5,994 nt of DNA, taken from assembly GCA_900552735.1 (NCBI GenBank), contig USBA01000122.1, positions 1 through 5,994 of the forward strand. Reading direction: 5' to 3'. A program made the translations under genes and the position numbers. Every line of letters begins with the position of its first letter. Within the stretch, counting starts at the first letter, position 1. Below, in pieces: positions 1-5,089 of this stretch. Source of the stretch: an uncultured Collinsella sp. (GTDB taxonomy: Bacteria; Actinomycetota; Coriobacteriia; Coriobacteriales; Coriobacteriaceae). Under the pieces are notes generated by a model. It did not search any database. It worked only from the letters and a program-made list of their open reading frames with translations, and had not been told where the DNA came from.

Positions 1-18
1 ATCGCTATGTAACGCGGC

Positions 19-1470
19 CTACTCGACCGCATCGACCGTTGCCGCCACATTGCCGTCTGCCATGCGCACGCGGATGGCGTCGCCGGGCTTAAAGGTCTTG
101 GCGGTCGTAGCCACCCCATCATCGCTGTACGCGATGGAATAGCCACGGGCAAGCACCTTGAGCGGCGACAGGGCATCGAGCGACGCGGCAGCTCGGCCTA
201 AGTCGGACGCAGGCTTGCTGAGCATCGTGCGCCCCTGATGCTCCAGACGGGAGCTCGCAAGTGTGAGCGCATGGCGCTTGCCATCGAGCCCCGAGGTGCT
301 TGCAACCAGACGCTCGGGCAGGCGCTCAAAGTTGGAGCGGAATGTCCCGACCGAGCGTGCTATGGCGCCCGACAGGCGATCGGCAGTCAGCGCAAGCTCA
401 GACTCGCGACGCTCGACCATAAATGTGGGGTCGTTGAGGCACGGGCGGCATGCGGCGGCATCGAGCGCATCGCCCAGACGGGCCGTATAGGTATCCCAGG
501 CGCGGCGACCGCGCTGATCGAGCATCTCCAGGTCGACCTGGGCCGACCCTACCATCGATGCCATCGCGGCACCCAGACGCTGATGGCGCGCCTCGAGCAC
601 ATCGGCCAGCTCCGTCATAGCCGGCGCCACCGATTCGGCCGCCGCCGTGGGCGTGGAGGCGCGGCGGTCGCTCACCATGTCGCAGATCGAGGTATCGGGC
701 TCATGGCCAATACCGGTCACCACGGGCACAGGACAAGCCGCCACCGCGCGGGCAAGCTCCTCGTCATTAAAGGTCATGAGGTCCTCAAAGGAGCCGCCGC
801 CGCGCACCAGCAAAATACAGTCGGGCGCCGGCGTAATGGAAGCGGCGCGGCGCAAGCCCTCGATGAGCTCGGCCGGCGCACCCTCGCCTTGAACCTTGGC
901 GCCCACGCAGACGAGCTCGACGAGCGGGTTGCGACGACGCAACGTGCGCTTGACGTCGTCGATTACGGCACCCGAAAGCGAGGTGACGACCGCCACGCGG
1001 GAGCAGAACACCGGGATGCGGCGCTTGCGCGCTTCGTCCATCAGGCCCTCGCGGCGTAGCTTTTCGGCCAGTTGCGCCACTTGTTGACGCAGCAGACCCT
1101 CCCCCGCCAACGAAAACGAGCGGGCAACAAAGCTCATGCGACCCGTGGGCTTATAGAGATTGAAGCTGCCCTTAAAGCTCACCTGCATGCCATCGCGCAG
1201 ATCGAAGGTGCGCTTGAGATAGGCGCCCTTCCAGATAATGCAGTCGACGGCGGCCGAGTCGTCCTTGATCTGGAAATAGCAGTGGCCGCTTCGGGCGTTA
1301 GGACCACGAAAACCCGTGACCTCGCCCAGAACGCTCAGCTGCGGAATGGCATCGAGCGCACCGGCAGCGATCTCTACCGCCTGGCTCACGCTGAGCTCCT
1401 TGCGCTCCTGCTCGTCCGAACCGTCGAACTCGGCGGAAACGGCATTGCCGGTTAGATTCCAGCCTGCCAC
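19..1470 (-). CDS. xseA: Exodeoxyribonuclease VII large subunit
   Basis: This is the large, catalytic subunit of exonuclease VII, which degrades single-stranded DNA from both ends to short oligonucleotides in repair, together with several copies of the small subunit XseB. At 483 residues it is slightly longer than the usual 400-460. An OB-fold nucleic-acid-binding domain covers about residues 26-120 and begins at LSVSQAVEI. The catalytic domain carries the family hallmarks RGGGSFEDLMTFNDE (223-237) and, at 253-279, GIGHEPD followed by DRRASTPTAAAE. A long helical region follows, and the conserved C-terminal LSPLKVLARGYSI lies at 434-446. The start is GTG at 1470, preceded by AAGGGGGGG with a 4-nt spacer. 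It gives about 25 residues before the OB-fold, and no other in-frame ATG lies in that stretch. The stop is TAG. XseB normally follows directly, but only 18 bases remain before the window edge and no start codon is visible there. The identification is secure. Confidence 0.96.
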   Translation of the reverse strand: MAGWNLTGNAVSAEFDGSDEQERKELSVSQAVEIAAGALDAIPQLSVLGEVTGFRGPNARSGHCYFQIKDDSAAVDCIIWKGAYLKRTFDLRDGMQVSFKGSFNLYKPTGRMSFVARSFSLAGEGLLRQQVAQLAEKLRREGLMDEARKRRIPVFCSRVAVVTSLSGAVIDDVKRTLRRRNPLVELVCVGAKVQGEGAPAELIEGLRRAASITPAPDCILLVRGGGSFEDLMTFNDEELARAVAACPVPVVTGIGHEPDTSICDMVSDRRASTPTAAAESVAPAMTELADVLEARHQRLGAAMASMVGSAQVDLEMLDQRGRRAWDTYTARLGDALDAAACRPCLNDPTFMVERRESELALTADRLSGAIARSVGTFRSNFERLPERLVASTSGLDGKRHALTLASSRLEHQGRTMLSKPASDLGRAAASLDALSPLKVLARGYSIAYSDDGVATTAKTFKPGDAIRVRMADGNVAATVDAVE

Positions 1471-1474
1471 GCAG

Positions 1475-1483
1475 CCCCCCCTT
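1475..1483 (-). promoter_or_regulatory. Ribosome binding site of xseA
   Basis: Read on the minus strand this is AAGGGGGGG, 4 nt before the GTG at 1470. It is a G-rich, imperfect Shine-Dalgarno sequence. It supports the GTG start, because the ATG at 1489-1487 is out of frame. Confidence 0.55.
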
Positions 1484-1492
1484 CGTCATCGT

Positions 1493-1515
1493 GCACAAGG
1501 GCTCCGGCCCCGTGC
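1493..1515 (-). other. Hairpin in the xseA leader
   Basis: Two stacked stems are visible. The outer one pairs GCAC (1493-1496) with GTGC (1512-1515). The inner one pairs GGGC (1499-1502) with GCCC (1507-1510) around a 4-nt loop, with a small 2x1 internal loop between the stems. It lies about 10 bases upstream of the xseA Shine-Dalgarno sequence on the transcribed strand. There is no T-run after it, so it does not look like an intrinsic terminator. Any role in xseA expression is inference. Confidence 0.35.
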
Positions 1516-1540
1516 AAATTTAAGTCCAACTCATAGTACA

Positions 1541-1581
1541 GCGCCGCAGGGACACAAACCCCCACGGCGCCTGCCTGTCCC
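1541..1581. repeat. Two interlocked inverted repeats between the peptidase gene and xseA
   Basis: GCGCCG (1541-1546) is complementary to CGGCGC (1565-1570), and GGGACA (1549-1554) is complementary to TGTCCC (1576-1581). The arms alternate, so the stems can form only as a pseudoknot or one at a time. The element starts 6 bases past the stop codon of the zinc peptidase gene. It has GC-rich stems but no clear T-tract on either strand. A weak or factor-dependent terminator is possible, and chance pairing in GC-rich DNA cannot be excluded. Confidence 0.3.
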
Positions 1582-1586
1582 ACTTG

Positions 1587-2291
1587 TTATCGGTTGGAGC
1601 TTCTGTTGTAGCGAGCCATAAGGTAGAGCAGCTGAATGATCGAAGTGAGTGCTGCGGCCACATAGGTAAGCGCGGCTGCCGTCAGCACCTTCTTGGCGCC
1701 GTTGACCTGCTTGGAACTCATACCCGACTGCTCGATGTACGCCACAGCACGTCGGCTGGCATCAATCTCGACCGGCAGCGTAACCAACTGGAACAGCACA
1801 CTAAACGAGAAGAAGATCAATGCGAGGGTCGTGAGCCCGGCGATGTTCATAAACAGGCCCAAGAGCAACACGATGGTCCAGGTGTTCTGGGTAAAGTTGA
1901 CGACCGGGACCAGGGCGGTGCGAACCTTCATCATGGCGTAACCGCTCTGACGCTGGGCGGCATGACCCGCCTCGTGGCAGGCCACGGCAACGCTTGCGAC
2001 CGATCCGCCCGAACGGTTAGCGTCCGAGAGATACAGGTTGTTATCCTGCGGGTTGTAATGGTCGGTGAGCTCGCCGGCAACCCCCTTGATACCCACGGCG
2101 TTGCAACCGTTGGCGTCGAGCATGCGGCGAGCAACCGCAGCGCCCGTATCGCCGTCCGAGCGCACCTTGGACCACGTCTTGTACGTCGAGTTGATATAGC
2201 TCTGCGCCGCAAGACCAAGCACCGTACAAACAAGGACAACCAGCAGGTACAGCGGGTCGATGCCAAAGCCGTAACCATAGTAATAGGGCAT
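1587..2291 (-). CDS. YugP-like membrane zinc metallopeptidase
   Basis: A 234-residue integral membrane protein of the neutral zinc metallopeptidase family typified by Bacillus YugP (Pfam Zn_peptidase_2), which is usually about 225-235 residues. The zinc-binding HEAGH motif is at 106-110, with H106 and H110 as likely ligands and E107 as the catalytic base. LPVEIDASRRA (172-182) is the second family signature, and its acidic residues may supply the third ligand. Hydrophobic segments are near 13-31, 128-148, 150-171 and 203-226. The aromatic, Gly-rich start MPYYYGYGFG is typical. I chose the ATG at 2291, because GGAGGA lies 6 nt upstream. A longer reading from 2360 adds 23 residues with no membrane or family character and would place this ribosome binding site inside the gene. 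The substrate of the family is not established. It lies between rnd and xseA on the same strand. Confidence 0.92.
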   Translation of the reverse strand: MPYYYGYGFGIDPLYLLVVLVCTVLGLAAQSYINSTYKTWSKVRSDGDTGAAVARRMLDANGCNAVGIKGVAGELTDHYNPQDNNLYLSDANRSGGSVASVAVACHEAGHAAQRQSGYAMMKVRTALVPVVNFTQNTWTIVLLLGLFMNIAGLTTLALIFFSFSVLFQLVTLPVEIDASRRAVAYIEQSGMSSKQVNGAKKVLTAAALTYVAAALTSIIQLLYLMARYNRSSNR

Positions 2292-2297
2292 GCGAAT

Positions 2298-2303
2298 TCC
2301 TCC
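2298..2303 (-). promoter_or_regulatory. Ribosome binding site of the zinc peptidase gene
   Basis: GGAGGA on the minus strand, 6 nt before the ATG at 2291. It decides the start of the peptidase gene in favour of the 234-residue protein over a 257-residue reading that starts upstream at 2360. Confidence 0.85.
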
Positions 2304-2370
2304 GAATCGAATTACACGTTGGAGGCATTCTACCCACTCAGCTGGCAAGCAAATCAGCATCGATGTTTTG

Positions 2371-2517
2371 GCACCGTCAGCGAAAACGGTCGAAAGCGAG
2401 CAAGGTGACGTGAAAGAGAAGCGACGCGTACTTTGGTACGCGAGCGACGATTGAACGTCAGATTGCCGCTCTCGGCCGTTTGCAGCGTCGAGCTGTTAGG
2501 CGGTTTGGTAAAACCGC
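2371..2517. other. Structured intergenic segment between rnd and the peptidase gene
   Basis: This 238-bp gap encodes no convincing protein but is rich in short complementary segments. ACCGT (2373-2377) pairs with ACGGT (2386-2390). TGACGT (2406-2411) pairs with ACGTCA (2455-2460) and encloses the perfect hairpin CGCGTAC-TTTG-GTACGCG (2425-2442). GCCG (2465-2468) pairs with CGGC (2473-2476). GCGGTTT-GGTA-AAACCGC (2500-2517) is another perfect 7-bp stem. The heptamer AGCGACG occurs directly repeated on both sides of the central hairpin (2420-2426 and 2443-2449). No stem is followed by a T-tract on either strand, so these are not canonical terminators. The last hairpin lies 12 bases past the rnd stop codon. 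Possibilities are a structured RNA, a dispersed intergenic repeat, or an mRNA-stabilising or processing element. None can be settled from one copy. Confidence 0.45.
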
Positions 2518-2529
2518 GTAACTATATAC

Positions 2530-3663
2530 CTACAGGAGCTCGATTTTGCCGTCCTTCACGGTGAGTCCCATATTGCCCGAGAGCAAATCGTCCAGGCGCG
2601 AGCCCACAAGCTCAAAACGCCAACCTTCGCGCAAACGGCTTTGCTCAGGATGCTCAATGTAGTCGGCCAGGTCATCGCGCGAGGCAATGACCGAGGTCGC
2701 CACGCCCGAGCGCTCGGCAACCAGGCGGATGAGCGCGTACATGAGATCCGTCACGCTCTCAAGCTCCGGCGAAATCTGGCGATGCCCGCGCACCATGAGC
2801 GGCAGGCGATCGTGCGGACAGCTTGCGCCGCGCTTGATGGCCATCAACGCGCCATCCACGTCGCGCTCCCCCAGCTGGTCGGTACCGCGGATGCTACGGA
2901 ACTCCTCGACACGCACGGGATTGCGCTTAACCAGGGCCAGCAGCGTATCGTCGGACATGACCCACTTGCGCGGGATGTTGCGACGCTCGGCGCGGTCCTC
3001 GCGCCAAGCGGCAAGCTCGCGCGCAATGCCCAGCTGATGGCGGCTACACGAGTTGATGCGTTTGACCTTGCGGAATGCCTCATGGCGGTCGGCGCGGTAG
3101 TGCGACTCGTCGGCCAAAGGACGCAACTCGTCGAGCACCCAGTCCACGCGGCCCAGCTCACGCAGGCGGCTCATCATCTCGGTATAGGCGACGATTAAGT
3201 ACTTGACGTCATCGATCGCGTACTCGATCTGCTTATCGCTCAGCGGGCGGCGCGACCAATCGGTCAGCGACTCGGTCTTGGGCAGTGATACGCCGCAGAA
3301 CGTCTGAACGAGCGCACCATACGAAATCTGCTGGCGCTCGCCCAAAAAGGCGGCGGCAACCTGCGTGTCAAAAATCGGTCGCGGCAGTGCGCCCACGGTA
3401 TGGAGCATAACTTCCATGTCCTGTGAGCAAGCATGGAATACCTTGACCACGCCCTCGTCGGCCATAAGCTCGGCAAGCGGCGACAGGTCGTCGATCACCA
3501 GCGGATCGACAGCGACACTCTCGGCGGGGGTGGCAATCTGGACCAGGCACAGGCGCGGATGAAACGTGCGCTCGCGCAAAAACTCGGTATCGACGGCAAT
3601 CGCGTCGAACTCGCGGGCGCGCTGGCAAAAGTCGACCAGAGCCTGATGTGTGGAAATGTACAT
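2530..3663 (-). CDS. rnd: Ribonuclease D
   Basis: A 3'-5' exoribonuclease of the DEDDy family, acting in the cytoplasm on tRNA and other stable RNA 3' ends. At 377 residues it is close to E. coli RNase D (about 375). The exonuclease domain fills the N-terminal half: motif I is VDTEF (24-28, metal ligands D25 and E27), motif II is HACSQD (77-82, D82), and motif III is YAIDDVKYL (148-156, Y148 and D152). A single HRDC nucleic-acid-binding domain covers about 207-285, from SRHQLGIARELAAW to VEEFRSIRG. A less conserved C-terminal part follows. All catalytic residues are present. The start is the ATG at 3663, giving MYISTHQALVDF, which aligns with normal RNase D starts. Its ribosome binding site is weak (GGGT about 4 nt upstream). 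A GTG at 3699 would add 12 residues but has no Shine-Dalgarno sequence. The gene is transcribed divergently from the lipid kinase gene and lies upstream of the peptidase gene. Confidence 0.95.
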   Translation of the reverse strand: MYISTHQALVDFCQRAREFDAIAVDTEFLRERTFHPRLCLVQIATPAESVAVDPLVIDDLSPLAELMADEGVVKVFHACSQDMEVMLHTVGALPRPIFDTQVAAAFLGERQQISYGALVQTFCGVSLPKTESLTDWSRRPLSDKQIEYAIDDVKYLIVAYTEMMSRLRELGRVDWVLDELRPLADESHYRADRHEAFRKVKRINSCSRHQLGIARELAAWREDRAERRNIPRKWVMSDDTLLALVKRNPVRVEEFRSIRGTDQLGERDVDGALMAIKRGASCPHDRLPLMVRGHRQISPELESVTDLMYALIRLVAERSGVATSVIASRDDLADYIEHPEQSRLREGWRFELVGSRLDDLLSGNMGLTVKDGKIELL

Positions 3664-3761
3664 ATCAACCCATCGAATAAGGTTAGGCCCGAAAAACACG
3701 GGTAGGATATCGGCATTGCTCTACAACTATACTCGGTTAGTCACAGAACGGGAACGTAAGT
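3664..3761. promoter_or_regulatory. Divergent promoter region between rnd and the lipid kinase gene
   Basis: This 98-bp gap separates two outward-facing genes, so it should hold both promoters. On the plus strand TATACT (3728-3733) is a good -10 match. It would place the transcription start near 3740 and give a leader of about 20 nt, but no convincing -35 hexamer lies 16-18 bp upstream. GGGA (3751-3754) is a weak Shine-Dalgarno sequence for the kinase. On the minus strand I could not pick out a credible promoter for rnd. Confidence 0.4.
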
Positions 3762-4679
3762 ATGCGCTGCCTTATCATCCACAACCCGGCATCGGGCCCC
3801 AGCTCAGATGAAATCTACGCGTTCACGCACGCCCTCGCGCAGGGCGGCGACGAGGTCGTGATGCGTTTTATCGGCGATGGCATGGAGCCCGAAGACGCCG
3901 TGGCGGACGTGCGCGAGTTTGATCGCGTGGTTGTCTCGGGCGGCGACGGCACCGTCTCCAACGTGCTCGACCAGATGCGCGGGTGCGGTGTCCCCACGCT
4001 TGTCTTCCCCTCCGGCACGGCCTGCCTGTTCTTTAACAACATCGGCAATGCCCCCGAGGCGGCGGCACTCGCCAAGGCTTGCCGCGACGGCCGCACGGTC
4101 AAAGTGGACATGGGTGAGCTCTTTTGGCTCGACGAGAACGGCAACGAGAAGCGCCACGGCTTTATCATCATCGCCGGCTCGGGCTTCGACGCCGAGATCA
4201 TGATGAAGGCCGCTCCCACCAAAAACGACATTGGCGAGATCGCCTACTTCCTCTCCGCGCTCGCCACGCCCAACCCCACGGTGGCGCACTTTACCATTGA
4301 GCACGACGGCATTGTCGAGGAGCTCGACGGCATCTGCTGCATGGCAGGCAATACCTCGGTCATCCAAAACGACATCAACCTGTTCCCCAACTGCCGCATG
4401 GACGACGGCATGGTCGACATCGTCGTTATTGAGCCCGTGCGCACGATGCAGCTGCTCCCCACGGTAATTACCGCCGCGCTCGACCCCGCTGGCAAAGTGC
4501 TCGGCCGTCCGCAGTTTAAGATCATCCAGACCAAGGAAGCCAAGATCACCTGCACGCCATCGCTGGGTATGCAGTTCGATGGAGAGATCATCTCCAGCAA
4601 CTCCGGCGTCTTTGGCGCTCGCGCGCTGCCGCAATGTCTCGACCTCATCGTCGACGATTTTTCACCGCTCGGAAAATAG
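3762..4679 (+). CDS. Diacylglycerol kinase-family lipid kinase
   Basis: A 305-residue protein of the soluble DagK/YegS/BmrU lipid-kinase family, which phosphorylates diacylglycerol or related lipids with ATP at the inner face of the membrane. The N-terminal nucleotide-binding lobe shows IHNPASG (6-12), VVSGGDGTVSNVLD (57-70, with the GGDGT nucleotide loop at 60-64) and FPSGT (82-86). The C-terminal beta-sandwich lobe carries AGSGFDAEI (138-146), DDGMVDIVVIEP (214-225) and QFDGEII (271-277), whose acidic residues match the family's metal/catalytic positions. The length is typical (290-330). One feature is odd. The family normally reads GTxND after the proline-glycine turn, but here the sequence is GTACLFF, so the Asn-Asp pair is absent. 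The lipid substrate is therefore uncertain. The start is the ATG at 3762, directly before MRCLIIHNPASG. The stop codon overlaps the ribosome binding site of the next small gene. Confidence 0.9.
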   Translation: MRCLIIHNPASGPSSDEIYAFTHALAQGGDEVVMRFIGDGMEPEDAVADVREFDRVVVSGGDGTVSNVLDQMRGCGVPTLVFPSGTACLFFNNIGNAPEAAALAKACRDGRTVKVDMGELFWLDENGNEKRHGFIIIAGSGFDAEIMMKAAPTKNDIGEIAYFLSALATPNPTVAHFTIEHDGIVEELDGICCMAGNTSVIQNDINLFPNCRMDDGMVDIVVIEPVRTMQLLPTVITAALDPAGKVLGRPQFKIIQTKEAKITCTPSLGMQFDGEIISSNSGVFGARALPQCLDLIVDDFSPLGK

Positions 4680-4684
4680 GAGGA
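4678..4684 (+). promoter_or_regulatory. Ribosome binding site overlapping the kinase stop codon
   Basis: AGGAGGA begins inside the TAG stop codon of the kinase gene (4677-4679). Its GGAGG core ends 5 nt before the ATG at 4689. This is a near-perfect Shine-Dalgarno sequence and suggests translational coupling of the two genes. Confidence 0.85.
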
Positions 4685-4688
4685 CCCC

Positions 4689-4781
4689 ATGAACGACAAT
4701 CCCCTGATTGGCTTTATCGTCATCGTCTTGGCCATGCTCGTTGGTTACGCCATCAATGTGATCCACCGTCGAAAGAAGTAA
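4689..4781 (+). CDS. Small single-pass membrane protein (30 aa)
   Basis: A 30-codon gene, easily missed by gene callers. The product starts MNDNPLIGF, continues with a hydrophobic stretch of Ile, Val, Leu, Ala and Gly at about residues 6-25, and ends HRRKK before TAA. The short polar N-terminus and basic C-terminus predict one transmembrane helix with the C-terminus in the cytoplasm (positive-inside rule). A strong ribosome binding site overlaps the stop codon of the lipid kinase, and an intrinsic terminator follows 33 bases after the stop. The gene therefore looks like the last gene of a two-gene unit. I recognise no family. Function is unknown; a membrane anchor or regulator for the kinase is a guess from position only. 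The main support is the ribosome binding site, the operon position and the clean helix-plus-basic-tail design. Confidence 0.75.
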   Translation: MNDNPLIGFIVIVLAMLVGYAINVIHRRKK

Positions 4782-4814
4782 ATCCACATTGATATGATAT
4801 TCATCCAGTTATCG

Positions 4815-4864
4815 ACTCTCCCGTTGTTTATGCAAATCCTAAACAGCGGGAGAGTTTTCTTTTT
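4815..4864 (+). terminator. Rho-independent terminator after the kinase and small membrane protein genes
   Basis: A 16-bp stem pairs 4815-4830 with 4840-4855. All pairs are Watson-Crick except one U-G wobble, and the loop is 9 nt. The stem base is ACTCTCCCG against CGGGAGAGT. It is followed by a U-rich tail (TTTCTTTTT, 4856-4864). This is a strong intrinsic terminator on the plus strand that ends the unit starting at 3762. Confidence 0.93.
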
Positions 4865-4934
4865 GAGCATTGTCTGGCGCTTTATTCAGCTACAGTAAAT
4901 GCAGGGTGCCTTTATTTAACTAAAGCAATAAAAT

Positions 4935-5005
4935 GAGTATTATTATCCGCTCATCGTATATTTCTTCACGCTCATCGAGTAAAAGCTGTTGTCGAATGAA
5001 TACTC
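4935..5005. repeat. Inverted repeat enclosing the direct repeats
   Basis: GAGTATT (4935-4941) and AATACTC (4999-5005) are perfect 7-bp inverted copies with 57 bp between them. The pair encloses both CGCTCATCG repeats. The left arm overlaps the proposed -10 hexamer TATTAT. It could be two half-sites of a looping regulator or a long RNA stem, or chance in AT-rich DNA. Confidence 0.35.
4948..4977. repeat. Direct repeat CGCTCATCG, two copies 21 bp apart
   Basis: Perfect 9-bp copies lie at 4948-4956 and 4969-4977. The start-to-start distance is 21 bp, two turns of B-DNA, so both copies face the same side of the helix. This spacing in a promoter region is typical of tandem binding sites for a response regulator or other dimeric activator or repressor. 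The repeat is fact; a regulator is inference, and no regulator gene lies beside it. Confidence 0.5.
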
Positions 5006-5080
5006 TTTACACTTCCTTTAGGCTAGTAGATGTATTTATTAGCTGAAACTCCGTACGGTTTCGCGGGGTTTCAACAGTTG

Positions 5081-5086
5081 GGAGGG
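5081..5086 (+). promoter_or_regulatory. Ribosome binding site of the C69 dipeptidase gene
   Basis: GGAGGG, 3 nt before the ATG at 5090 (4 nt if the GGAGG core is counted). It is strong in sequence and slightly close in spacing. It fixes the start at the codon that begins a good signal peptide. Confidence 0.8.
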
Positions 5087-5089
5087 ATC

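Larger units (their letters stand above)
4865..5089 (+). promoter_or_regulatory. AT-rich upstream region of the C69 dipeptidase gene
   Basis: No gene is supported here. The 308 bp between the small membrane protein and the dipeptidase gene hold the terminator (to 4864) and then this region, clearly richer in A and T than the rest of the window, as expected for a promoter. The best sigma-70-like pair I can find is TTTAAC (4915-4920), 17 bp, TATTAT (4938-4943). A second weak option is TTTACA (5006-5011), with no good -10. A 9-bp direct repeat and a 7-bp inverted repeat are listed separately. The dipeptidase ribosome binding site is GGAGGG at 5081-5086. Confidence 0.5.

Noticed and set aside
1..18. 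Start of xseB after xseA
   Set aside because: XseB is expected here, but the 18 visible bases contain no start codon on the minus strand and no ribosome binding site, so nothing can be called.
238..1059. Plus-strand open frame of 273 codons opposite xseA
   Set aside because: The product is rich in Arg, His, Ala and Gly with no domain. It lies wholly antisense to the clear xseA gene.
2292..2360. A 23-residue N-terminal extension of the zinc peptidase
   Set aside because: The extra residues have no family or membrane character, and a strong GGAGGA lies inside this stretch 6 nt before the internal ATG at 2291.
1584..2408. Plus-strand open frame of 274 codons opposite the zinc peptidase gene
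   Set aside because: It mirrors the peptidase gene and runs into the intergenic region. It has no ribosome binding site and no recognisable motif.
2500..2517. Hairpin after rnd as an intrinsic terminator
   Set aside because: The 7-bp stem is perfect, but neither strand shows a T-run after it, so I list it as structure only.
3664..3699. A 12-residue N-terminal extension of RNase D from a GTG at 3699
   Set aside because: No ribosome binding site precedes it, and RNase D proteins normally begin close to the MYISTHQALVDF segment.
3804..4634. Minus-strand open frame of 276 codons opposite the lipid kinase gene
   Set aside because: It is an antisense shadow of a gene with intact kinase motifs, and its composition is biased to His, Val, Asp and Gly.
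4933..5046. Possible 37-codon plus-strand gene in the AT-rich region, starting MSIIIRSSYISS
   Set aside because: There is no Shine-Dalgarno sequence before its ATG, its Ser-rich product comes from the promoter-region repeats, and it overlaps candidate promoter elements.
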